A stretch of DNA of 64,000 bases from Cryptomeria japonica. Its lineage: Eukaryota > Streptophyta > Pinopsida > Cupressales > Cupressaceae. The translations under genes and the position numbers were made by a program. Below the pieces are notes generated by a model, which was not told the DNA's origin, made no database searches, and saw only the letters and a list, made by a program, of their open reading frames with translations. Where the stretch lies: contig NC_081407.1 of assembly GCF_030272615.1 (NCBI RefSeq), positions 146,257,744 through 146,321,743 on the forward strand, written 5' to 3'. Positions 37,863 to 49,172 of this stretch are shown in pieces. Numbering within the stretch: the stretch's first letter is position 1; the number at the start of each line of letters is the position of its first letter.

Positions 37863-38602
37863 ATCAAAAGACAATATATATCAATATACATACATACACA
37901 TAAAATATCAAAAGGCAATACACATACATACACCCATATGTGTGTGTATATATACATAATATATTATATATATTAGATACATATATATATTATATATTAT
38001 ATATTATATATACACACATTATATGGATGAAATATCATATTTTACATATTTTACATGTATACATATATGTATCCACACACCCACATTGTAAACATGGGCA
38101 GAAGTGCGTACGCGCTTCTTATTGTAAAAAAAGCATGTACGTAGTTTTGTTTTATAAATTTCCCATATGTGTTATTTATAGTATAGGAAACCCATACACA
38201 CTTATGACTGTTTAGGCTTGTGAATAGGCTTGGATGACAAAGTTGCGGGTTGGAAGTTTGATATCCCTCCATTTCCCTCCTTTTTGACGTGTTTTATTTT
38301 ATCAACTTGGTTTCTCAACTTTTTCATCATTAGGTTTACACTTCATCAAGTGCATATTTCTAAAATTGCCACCATATTTTCACTCATCTTCTGAGCTTTC
38401 TAACCATATAATTTGTTTTAAATTTGAACAACAATAACATATTATTATTGAATTTCTTTAAACAGTGTATCCATAGTTCTCAGAGACATACGTGTACCAT
38501 TTTTTTTAAAACTTTTAATCTACTTGACCAAATTTTAAAAACTTTATATATTATTGTAGTGCACTTGATTCTTTAAAAAAAAAAATTTAAAGTATTTTCG
38601 AT
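33159..38602. repeat. Long direct repeat, copy 2 (partner 1429-5894)
   Basis: Same orientation and order as copy 1. It has extra DNA at about 34225-34280 and 34785-35005, and unrelated sequence at 35405-36245 where copy 1 has 3412-3690 with the YVDD motif. The RT remnant survives only up to the FVRNGEEHL-like region (about 36290-36420, minus). The GA module is longer here (37330-37590 and 37742-37777), and an extra (GA)n at 37826-37858 has no counterpart in copy 1. Both copies end in a T/A-rich stretch after TATTGTAGTGCACTT. Confidence 0.8.
37330..37858. repeat. GA-rich module of repeat copy 2
   Basis: Three GA tracts (37330-37590, 37742-37777, 37826-37858). Between the first two lie ACACCATATGACCCCTTA twice and the inverted GGTCATTAGGTGTTATG, the same motif that makes up the 49611-52537 array. 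Confidence 0.85.
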
Positions 38603-38700
38603 GGGTATGTGCAGGATCAAGGGGGGCCAAAACTAGCGATGTGAAAAAAATAGCCTTCCTCACTCGTCTAAAAACGCGAAAATCCATGTTGACTTTTTGC

Positions 38701-38730
38701 TAGGCCTAGGTGTCAATACACCTTGGCCTA
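38701..38730. repeat. Hairpin near left end of the candidate transposon
   Basis: TAGGCCTAGGTGT and ACACCTTGGCCTA are inverted copies with one mismatch, separated by four bases. Confidence 0.7.
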
Positions 38731-38769
38731 CTAATTACCTATGCAAATCGGATATCCGATTGTTATTTG

Positions 38770-39535
38770 TAATTTTAATTTAAAAAATATATTATATGTT
38801 ACATATTATATAATATATAATATATTATTATATTATATAATATATAATGTAATGATATATTATATAATATATTATTACATTATATATATTATATAATACG
38901 TATTATATAATATATTATTATATTATATTATATTATAATATAATAATATATAATATAATACAATATTATATTATATTATATTATATTATATTATATTATA
39001 TTATATATTATATAATATTATACAATATTATATTATATTATATATTATATAATATAATATTGTATTATATTATATATTATAATATAATATAATATTGTAT
39101 TATATTATATATAATATAATATTTTATTATATTATATATTATAACATATATAATATAATACAATACGTATTATATAATATAATAATATATTATATAATAT
39201 GTATTATATAATATATTATTATATTATATTATATTATATTATATTATATTATATTATATTATATTATAATATAACAATATATTATATAATATAATATTAT
39301 ATTATATTATATTATATTATATTATATTATATTATATAATATAATATAATATAATATAATATAATATTGTATTATATAATATATTATAATATATATAATA
39401 TTATATTATATTATATATAATATTATATTATATTATATATTATAATATATATAATATAATATAATAGGTATTATATAATATAATAATATATTATATAATA
39501 TATTATTATATTATATATGTATTTAAAAATAATTT
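38770..39535. repeat. AT-only satellite of TATAT/ATATT pentamers
   Basis: About 750 bases composed almost only of A and T, with long runs of TTATATTATA periodicity and rare G or C. It separates two copies of the AAATCGGATATCCGATT motif and is highly self-complementary. No gene. Confidence 0.9.
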
Positions 39536-39592
39536 AAGTATAGAAATCGGATATCCGATTTTCTGAGACTTTTATATTTCGACAGTGATAGT

Positions 39593-39617
39593 CTCGTGAG
39601 TTTTCTTAACTCACGAG
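39593..39617. repeat. Perfect 10-bp hairpin
   Basis: CTCGTGAGTT is followed after five bases by its exact reverse complement AACTCACGAG. It lies between two GATATC-palindrome motifs, upstream of the plus-strand gene. Confidence 0.75.
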
Positions 39618-39881
39618 CCGCACAAATTCATCAAAATCCGATATCCGCTCCATCTGATATCTGGTGTTTTGACAAAAAATTGCTAAAAAATAGATTTAGA
39701 GGTAAGAATTTTATCGTTTTGAATAATTTTCATTCATTTTTTGTATTTTTTGTTAATGTTTATTTGATTTTTCATTTGAAATATGGTTTTTTTTCATGAA
39801 AACTAGGTTTTTTTTAATCAAATACCTAACTGTTTAAATTTGTTAATTAAATTTAATTGTTTACATTCAATTAGGTTAAAA

Positions 39882-41802
39882 ATGAGGGATAACAATGAAA
39901 ACACTACCAACCACAACTGCAACAACCAAACCCTCATTTGCCAAACCCCCCCTCAATTCAAGATTTGATTGCACAAAATTTGAATGAATTGAGGGGGATT
40001 GCAGAAGTATATCGTAGGATCCCTTGTCTAAACCCATTGTTTGATCCTCTCACGTCGATCATAAAAAGTATGGAAACCATGACTGAGGAGCACGATGCCA
40101 CCCTTTTGTGGCAAGATTCTATGAAGGAAAAATATGCAGATGGCTTGTCGTATAAGGATATCAAGGATCTTGAGATATCCAAAGCCGAAATCGCCCCATT
40201 GTTTGTCAATCCCCATACTGGTCAGCCCGTAGATCCCAAAAAAACAAAACTTTCTATCAAATGGTGCACAAATGATGGGATTGGAAAAACTTTTGGGATC
40301 GTTGGTGGATGGGTTTCGACAAACCACCCAACAACAATCTTGATATCCCCTTCTATTTTATAAAAAAATTGTATGCTGAGTTTGTTTTACACAAACATGT
40401 GAACTACTTTGACATCCAACCTTTCCAGGGTGTAGGTTTAGGTATGCCCCAAAATAGACCTGGGACAGTCAGAGTAGTCCAGGGCCCATATGTCCCCCCT
40501 CCTCCTGTTGATCCCCCACCTGCAGTTCAGCATCTTGATATCATTTGTGAGGCGGCTTCACGGACCATATCGGCTATTCACTCTTTGAGTAGCCTTTTGG
40601 TTTCTCAGGTTGCATCAGTAGCTCAGCCTACTCTTGATGGTAGCGGTGCATCCAGTGTTGGTCACACGTCATCCTCGGCTCCACACATATGCATGCCCCA
40701 TAGTTGTGTCATGTGTGGGCACATATGCTTGGGTCCACTTGGATAGCCTGTTGATCCTCATGTGGACAGTGCAGATTATGAGGTGAATGAGATGCATGAT
40801 GCACCAGATGTTATTACATAGACTGGACTATACCATGGGGAGTCCTCACATGCTAGAGGCGAGGAGGCACCGTCATCATACATTGATGATGTATTGGTAA
40901 GATTTGTGTTTTCATAGTTCATGTTATATTTTAATTAAATATTTATAAATTAGACAATATTAAGTACTAATTTTTATTTACATGGTCTATTTAACAGTTG
41001 ATGACCGAGGATGAGTTGAGACAGATTCAAGAGGGCACCTTGTCAGACATTTCATTTGGCCTTGATAGCTTGACGGTACATATATTATTGCACCTAGTCG
41101 TTTGTATTTTATTGTACATACATGCTCATCATTTATATTGGTATTAATTAGATTATGTAGTAACTTGCATGTATATCTTATTTTACTCTTGTAGGGCACA
41201 AGCAGCATGAGTGCGGGGCAGTGTGATTTAGGATCTAGTAGTGCAGTTGGAGACAAGGGAAAGGTAATTGAATGCAAATATGATTGACTGAATAGTTTAA
41301 ATAACTTATAGTGATTATACATGTCTAGACATAGATTGATAGTTTCATATACTTGTTGTGTATATATACAGAGAATTCTTGGCTTCACATCCTTGATGAC
41401 TACACCCAGTATACCTGAAGAAGAAGAAGAGATGCCTAGAGTAGATGTGTGTTTATTTTATTTTTTGATTAGTAGATATAATTTGTTATTATCAGTGACA
41501 ATTATATGCTAACTTGTATCAATGTCATGTTTCTGAACATATGTAGGTTGTGTATGAAAATATTCAAAACATACCTCCTCTACCGAAGACATACATCAAG
41601 AGTCCTGCAAAGCTGAAGAGAAAACGTGGAGATGACGTAAACATGAATAGTTCAGTTATAGTTCATTTTTATGTTAACTTTTCGAATGTGAATTATATAA
41701 TATAACTAATATTAATCGTGGTTTGTTTTTCTTGTCCAGGATCCTTCAAAGCCAAGTAGTGTGGCGAAGAGGATCGATTTTGATGATCCATCAGTAGCTT
41801 AG
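39882..41802 (+). pseudogene. Six-exon gene of the candidate transposon, function unknown
   Basis: Exon 1 runs from ATG 39882 to 40896. It needs frame corrections at the seven-C run (39948-39954) and near 40270-40305, and has TAG stops at 40744 and 40819. Exons 2-6 are 40998-41075, 41195-41263, 41372-41446, 41547-41636 and 41740-41802, each with GT/AG borders. Exons 2-5 are multiples of three (78, 69, 75, 90), so all five introns are phase 0 and the frame stays open to TAG 41800. Visible parts are IQDLIAQNLNELRGI, a Trp-rich NFWDRWWMGFDKPPNNN block, a proline-rich linker (GPYVPPPPVDPPP), acidic stretches (EEEEEMP) and a basic, NLS-like KSPAKLKRKRGDD. No known domain was recognised. Its partner is the convergent transposase-like gene, suggesting an accessory DNA-binding protein, which is inference. 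Confidence 0.6.
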
Positions 41803-42079
41803 GATGTTATAGATAGTTTTGGGATGCTTACATGTCTAATTGGCATGTGTATTTTGTATATGGACATACATTCACGTATTTAGACATACATTTTGTTTCA
41901 GTTGGCATTTATGCCATATTTGTGTATGGACATACATTTGTAATCATTTGACATTTTTATATATACAGAAGTTGATATTCGATCATATAAATTGTTGCTC
42001 ATCTGTGCGTGGTGTTATCATGGAAATATTTAATCTTCATTCCAATAATTAACAATGGTTAATAATGGCTATTTAATGA

Positions 42080-42250
42080 ACAATACAATTCATTTCATTT
42101 CATCGTAAGTGTTGTTTTTATTATGAACAATATAATTCATTCAATCAACAATACAATACAATTCATTTAATCAACAATACAATACAATTCATTTAATCAA
42201 CAATACAATACAATTCATTCAATGAACAATACAATTCATTTAATGAACAA
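42080..42250. repeat. Short tandem repeat of about 29 bp
   Basis: AACAATACAATACAATTCAT(T) followed by T(C/T)AAT occurs about five times with small variations, directly before the 359-bp array. Confidence 0.8.
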
Positions 42251-45205
42251 TACCCTACACATGCTCCTATTTTTCCCCCCCACTCGATCGAACGCTCGGG
42301 GTCATACCCTACCGGCGTCGTTCCTTGAGCACCCTAAGTGCTCAAAATTGTCAAACTTTGACGGGCCCTAACTTGGAATCTGTGGCACATGCGAATGATC
42401 TATTTGAACCTATGGGGCCACGAGAGGGGTCCCTACAAAATCCTATCTTGGTTTTTCAAGTTGCCCTACGATTTTATTAGGGCAGCAATTTTTCGGTTGG
42501 CAAAAAACCGTTAGTCTCAATCAATGGAATGTTGTCGAGTGGCCGATTTCTTGTTTTGCTCGTCGCGATGATGAACCGTCAAGTCTAACATGTCTAGTTA
42601 GGCATTATTACCCTATTCATGCTCCTATTTTTCCCCCCCACTCGATCGAACGCTCAGGGTCATACCCTACCGGCGTCGTCCCTTGAGTGCCCTAAGTGCT
42701 CAAAATTGTCAAAATTTGACGGGCCCTAACTCAGAATTTGTGGCACCTATGAATGATCCGTTTGAACCTATGGGGCCACAAGAGGGGTCCCTACAAAAGC
42801 CTATCTCGGTTTTTAAATTTCCCCTACGGTTTTATTAGGGCAGCAATTTTTTGGTTGGCGAAAAAATCGTCAGTCTCAATCAATGGAATGTTGTCACGTG
42901 GCCAATTTCTCGTTCTACTCATCGTGATGATGAACCATCGGCTCCAAAATGTCTATTTAGGCATTATTACCCTACGCATGCTCCTATTTTGCCTCCCCAC
43001 TCAATCAAACACTCGGGGTCATACCCTATCGGCATCGTCCCTTGAGCACCCTAAGTGCTCAAAATTGTCAAACTTTAACAGGCCCTAACTCGGTATCCGT
43101 GGCACCTGTGAATGATCTGTTTGAACCTATGGGGCCACGAGAGGGGTCCCTACAAAATCCTATCTTGGTTTTTCAATTTGCCCTACGGTTTTATTAGGGC
43201 AAAAAAATTTCGGTTGGCAAAAAATCGTCAATCTCAATCAATGGAATGTAGTCGCGTGGTCGATTTCTCATTCTGGTCGTCGCGATGACTAACCGTCGGC
43301 TCTGACATGTCCAATTAGGAATTATTACCCTACGCATGCTCCTATTTTTCCCCCCCCACTCGATCAAACGCTCGTGGTCATACCCCACCGGCGTCGTCCC
43401 TTGAGTGCCCAAAGTGCTCAAAATTGTCAAACTTTTATAGGCCCTAACTCAGAATCCATGGCACCTGCAAATGATCCATTTGAACCTATGGGGCCATGAG
43501 AGGGGTCCCTACAAAATCCTATCTTGGTTTTTCAATTTGCCCTACGGTTTTATTAGGGCAGCAATTTTTCGGTTGGCAAAAAAATCGTCAGTCTCAATCA
43601 ATGGAATGTTGTTGTGTGGCCGATTTCTCGTTCTTCTTGTCACAATGACGAACCATCAGCTCTGACATGTCTAGTTAGGCATTATTACCCTATGCATGCT
43701 CTTGTTTTTCCCCCACACTCAATCAAACACTCGAGGTCATACCCTACCGGCGTCGTCCCTTGAGCTCCCTAAGTGCTCAAAATTGTCAAACTTTGACGAG
43801 CCCTAACTCAAAATCTGTGCCACCTGCGAATGATTCATTTGAACGTACGGGGCCACGAGAGGGGTCCCTACAAAAACCTATCTTGGTTTTTCAATTTTCC
43901 GTAAGGTTTTATTAGGGCATCAATTTTTCTGTTGGCAAAAAATCATTAGTCTTAATCAATGGAATGTTGTCGCGTGGCCGATTTCTCGTTCTACTTATCG
44001 AGATGATGAATCATTAGCTCTAACATGTCCAGTTAGGCATTATTACCCCATGCATGCTCCTATTTCCCCCCCCACTCGATCGAACGCTCGGGGTCATACC
44101 CTACCAGCGTCGTCCCTTGAGCGCTCTAAGTGCTCAAAATTGTCAAACTTTGACGGGCCCTAACTCTGAATCCGTGGCACCTGCGAACGATCCATTTGAA
44201 CCTACGGTGCCACGAGAGGGTTCCCTACAAAATCCTATCTCAGTTTTTCAAGTTGCCCTATGGTTTTATTAGGGCAGCAATTTTTTCGGTTGGCAAAAAT
44301 ATCATCAGTCTCAATCAATGGAATGTTGTCGTGTGGCTGATTTCTCGTTCTGCTCGTCGCGATGATGAACAATCAGCTCCAACATGGGCAGTTAGGCATT
44401 ATTACCCTACGCATGCTCCTATTTTGCCCCTCCACTTGATCGAACGCTTGGGGTCATACCCTACCAGCGTCGTCCCTTGAGCGCCCTAAGTGCTCAAAAT
44501 TGTCAAACTTTGACAGGCCCTAACTTGAAATCTGTGGCACCTGCGAACGATCTGTTTGAACCTATGGGGCCACGAGAGGGGTCCCTACAAAATCCTATCT
44601 TGGTTTTTCAAGTTGCCCTACGTTTTTATTAGGGAAACAATTTTTCAGTTGGCAAAAAAATCATCAGTCTCAATCAATGGAATGTTGTTGCGTGGCCGAT
44701 TTCTCGTTCTGCTCATCGCAATGATGAACCGTTAGCTCCAACATGTCTAGTTAGGCATTATTACCCTATGCATGCTCCTATTTTCCCCCCCCACTCGATC
44801 AAATGCTCGGGGTCATACCCTACCGGTGTCGTCCCTTGAGCGCCCTAAGTGCTCAAAATTATCAAACTTTGACGGGCCCTAACTCAAAATCTGTGGCACC
44901 TACGAATGATCTGTTTGAACCTACGAGGCCATGAGAAGGGTCCCTACAAAAGCCTATCTCAATTTTTCAAGTTTCCCTACGGTTTTATTAGGGCAGCAAT
45001 TTTTCGGTTGGCAAAAAAATCGTCAGTCTCACTCAATGGAATGTTGTCGCGTGGCTGATTTCTCATTTTTCTCATCGCGATGACGAACCGTCAGCTCTGA
45101 CATGTCCAGTTAGGCATTATTACCCTACGCATGCTCCTATTTCCCCCCCCCCACTCGATCGAACGCTCGGGGTCATACCCTACCGATGTTGTCCCTTGAG
45201 CGCTA
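42250..45205. repeat. Satellite array, about eight 359-bp units
   Basis: The marker ATGCTCCTAT or a close variant recurs at 42261, 42619, 42978, 43336, 43696, 44054, 44413, 44772 and 45131, a period of 358-360. This gives eight full units plus a 72-base partial unit. Units are far more GC-rich than the flanks. Each carries a perfect or near-perfect stem-loop of the TGAGCACCCTAAGTGCTCA type. Units differ from each other by many point changes, often C/T or G/A. Short ORFs in it are not genes. Confidence 0.95.
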
Positions 45206-46268
45206 AAATTATATATAAACAAGCATTACACTGTAGACACATAATGATCATAAATATTTCCATGTATTGTATACACATAATTACCATTACACTTGCACGT
45301 GACATCCATGAAGGGATATGCAAACATGATTTTTTTTTTCATGGACATTGTATATCATCAATATTTCCAAGCATTACACTGTAGACACATAATGATCATG
45401 AATATTTCCATGTATTGTATACACATAATTTGCTCATGGACATTGTATATCATCATAACAATGTTACATCAATTCACATCCATATACAAATACAACATCC
45501 CACTTCATCTACATCAGACATCCTCATGTCCTAAGAGAAAAGCTTGCATACAGCAATGCCTGTATATAAATGAAGACCAATACAAATTATTTTGGCAAAT
45601 TATAAATAGATCATTTCAAACATTTTTAAGACGCACAAGATTGTATAATTACGAAACTTACCAATTTCTCTGCAAAGTATACAAGCATAACTTTGAAGAA
45701 AGATGCATGTTGATTAAAGCCCTTCTCACTGCATTTCTCTGCATGGTTGAAGACTATGGTAGATATGGTTATTTCTAAATAGAAATACATTCACTTGACT
45801 TAATGTTTATGCACAAAATTTCATCTCATTAATGCACAAAAGAATATGTACCATCACCAAGAGAGGGTCTTGTCAACGGTGAAAGATCTAGCATGAACCT
45901 GTATATCATCAAAAATCATAATGTGATGTACTAGTGTATATCATCAATAAAGACCTGCATGAGCATAAAGGTTTTGCGATAATTATATCATCAAAAATTG
46001 TCAGATAGTGTTCTCTAATAACAAAAATTGTAAATCTCATCAAATGCATGATAATAAGTCATGTTGCAAAAATACGTCCCTTCCGATTATATCGTGTACC
46101 CGCTATGTGCATGCAAAAACCATGTTGCCAAATAAAAATGTTAATCAATAAACCTACATTTTCAACACATCCTTAATATACACGTAACAAACTTGATCAT
46201 TAAGGTTTAATGATCATTGTTTGAAATGAAATGCATGATAAACAAAATAAGGCACCATTAAAGACCTA
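45206..46268. other. Spacer between satellite array and transposase-like gene
   Basis: A 62-base block starting AAGCATTACACTGTAGACAC occurs at 45221 and again at 45369. The rest is unremarkable; the 161-codon frame at 45293-45778 runs through these repeats and is not supported. Confidence 0.6.
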
Positions 46269-49172
46269 CTACTCAAGTGCGCCTGAAGGGTCATCTCTTT
46301 GTTTAAGAGTATCCAGTATTGCTTCATGATCAGTAGTAGTCACTGTCCATAGCTCTTTGGTCTTCGGTTTTGCTTGATGCTTCAACAACTTGACATTTGT
46401 AGCTATAATAAGGTGTGAATACATTATATTGGTTTTGTGTCTCTCGTAGTCTTCAAATGTAGGTATGCCATTCTTTCTAACTATGTATGTTTGCAACCAA
46501 GTTCCCACAACAACAACTAAACCTATAGGATATGTGAACCCATCATCATCTGTCACTAGTTGTGTTAGCTTTTTTTTTCCCTGTACACATCGTGCCAACC
46601 AATATTCTGATCTCTCTTCATTCCCTTGCGGTACAACAACTGCAAAAACATGTCCTGGCTATACAAGATCTGATAGACGATCATACTCAAGTGAACTTTC
46701 CATGTCATCGTTTGACAAGGATATTGTTTGAGATAAAGGAGTTAGATAGTGGGGAACCCACGTATCAACCCACTCACTTGACTTGCACTGATCCCAATCA
46801 CACCGAATACAACTCTGACAAAAACAAGCCAACACTCGTGTCCAAATGGTCCATGTACTTGCATCTGAGCTGAGAAATGAATGCATTTTTGAAGAATCTT
46901 TAATTGTTTGACAATCCAATCTATCTCCCACTGTTCCCTCCTCAACCAACCAAAAGAATCTGCTCACCCCTGAATCAAGAGTACCTCCATGTGACAATGT
47001 TGAACTACACTAATCAACAATAGAACGTGCATCAGATAAATTTGCACCTGAAATCCTCAATTGCTCCTTAACTAGAGCTCTCTTCAAACATGCACTTGCT
47101 CCATCATGCTCTCCCTTCCCATGCCCTGCCTTAAAAAAACACCAAATATGAGGTTTACGCCTCTCCACATGCATTCTACTCAACCAATAAAACATAGGGG
47201 CATTCTTGAATTGACTCATTCAGTTATCTAACCATATTATATGTCGGTCAATTGCAATATCTTTCTCATGCAAGAACTCAAAAGAATTCTCGAAAGAATG
47301 TTGCACATACTCGGAGGAGTGTGATCTATCATCACTCATATAAAAATGATACTCCCTGATTATCTTCCTATCCTCTTCTGTATTATCAAGAGCATGTCTA
47401 TATGTAATGTGAACAAAAATAGCAATCTGGACTGAATTGTAGTACTGAGACTGTACCTCATTCTGTGGTTGCAATGTATAGTTCTCTGCAAAATCAACCA
47501 CCGATACAATAGTGTCAATTGGGAAAGAGTTCTTACACATCATGAACTGTTGATCCAACCACTGAGACCTACGGGTGTGCCTTGCATACTTGTAGAAAAG
47601 ATTTTCCTTAAAATCCAAAATAAAATCAGCAATACTCACTTCTCTTGAGACTAATTCGCATCTAGAACCTTCACCTCCACTCTTCAAAGTATATTTCACT
47701 GTCTCGTATCTTTTTTTCTCAACATAATTATTTCCAAACTCGTGTTTGCTGCCCTCATGAAAACATGAAACAAACTTTGACAACCCATTGCATTCTGAGC
47801 ACTTCTCATTCAAACAATCATTTCTATAGAAATAGCAGCCATCATCTCTAGGGCATAAAAATAGATCTTGCAAGTCTCTTGATGATCTCAGAAATAGCAT
47901 TGTACCACACTCCTGCAACATCTCATTAGTATGCATCGTAGAATGAATATGACATAAAAGTTCACGGTACATTGAAAACTCCACATGGTACTTGCAATAA
48001 CAGGTATTATGAATCTTAAGAGGAACACAATAAAATGGTTTCAAATATTCAAAGGCCCTTTGTGATATTTGCAAAGTTGGATCTAATTCACAAAAAAAAT
48101 TGTACAACATTGTTTGGCTTGATTCCAGGAAATGTTTGGGATGCGGTGTGCGGTCTCGGTTGCCGATTCTTAATTTCAAAACATCCTTTACATTGGGTGA
48201 CACTCTAGAATTAGAGTGCCAAAATTGTTGAATCTCTTCCTTCACATTGTCAGTCAACTTTCTATCAACACGTGGAAGCCTCCCACCAAATGCCCATGTA
48301 TCTTGTTGAAGTGGATCATCAAGTCTTTGTCTTCGTGCAAGTTCTCTATCCAAAGTTTTACGGTTTATGTTAAAATCAACACAAGTTTGTCTCATTTGAC
48401 GAGCCTTCCTCAATTGATGGCTTACTAAGGAGGTTGTAATCACTCTTCGAGCGGCTCTCTTATCTCTTTCTTTGGTATTCTTTCCAATAGAATTGAGAAC
48501 GTCAAATAGATTTTTTGCAATAATAGAATTTCTCTCCATCTTCTTGTTCATACGAATCTTCAATTTGTTTAGCAATGGTCTCATCTTTATCATCTTTAGC
48601 AATTGAACAAAGAGTTGGCATTGCTCGGGCAATGTCTTATTGCTAAAATTTTGGTTGAAAAGTTGTGTAGCCCACAACCGAACAGTTCTTATTGACCTCT
48701 TGCCTTCAAGATTCGCAATAATGTTCTCATCGATTTCAAATAACCATTTTGGGGTTCTTGAAGGTCTTGGATTTGGAATTTGTCTTTCATCCATGAGAGG
48801 GTCTTCCTTTCTAGAGTAATTAGGTGTTACATATGGTTCACTTGGTTGAGAAATTCCACCTTCAATGTTAAAGTTTTCCACATTTTCACCTCCTATGTCA
48901 AAATTTTCCACATGTTGAGCATTTTCATTATCGCTTTCAACATTTTCAAAATTTTGAATATTTTCACTTTCAAAATCTACATTTTCATTTTCAATAACTT
49001 GTGGCACATTTTAAAATTCAATTTCCTCTTCAGTTGAGGTAACATTAGCAATATTTAACATACCTTGTCTTCTCCTCCTATGGCATTCTCTATCTCTTTC
49101 TCTATACACTTCAATTTGGTCATTTGAAAGTTTTCTTTTGCATTTAGACACTTGACAACTACTACTCCCCAT
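46269..49172 (-). pseudogene. DDE-transposase-like protein, single long frame with four stops
   Basis: One minus-strand frame runs from an ATG at 49172 (MGSSSCQVSK) to TAA/TAG near 46269, about 968 codons. It is broken only by stops at 49008-49010, 47220-47222, 47010-47012 and 46659-46661, with no frameshift. N-terminus: basic region KRKLSNDQ...ECHRRRRQG and a helical WATQLFNQNF block. Middle: a Cys-rich part (CPRDDGCYFY, EKCSECNG). Catalytic-looking core: D in VVDFAENY (47493-47495), D in IIWLDN (47226-47228), E in GHGKGEHDG (47109-47111), with spacings of about 89 and 39 residues. After the core: an EYWLARC...DDDGFTYPIG...VVVGTWLQ module. The D-D-E spacing and HGKGxxDG block suggest an RNase H-fold transposase. 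I know the latter block from animal transposase-like proteins, not from a named plant family. Four stops without a frameshift suggest fairly recent death. Confidence 0.65.

Noticed and set aside
1429-38602. The long direct repeats as the two LTRs of one giant retrotransposon
   Set aside because: The DNA between them holds plus- and minus-strand host-type genes and other complete elements, and the repeats themselves contain a copia RT remnant; no primer site and purine tract pair fits.
40028-40327. Minus-strand frames opposite exon 1 of the six-exon gene
   Set aside because: Shadows of the plus-strand coding sequence, which continues with good splice borders into five further exons.
42753-44480. 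Several 64-111 codon frames in the 359-bp array
   Set aside because: The same frame recurs unit by unit with different stops; it follows the satellite and not a gene.
45293-45778. 161-codon plus-strand frame
   Set aside because: It crosses a 148-bp-spaced duplication (45221/45369), has repeat-like His/Ile-rich sequence and no domain.
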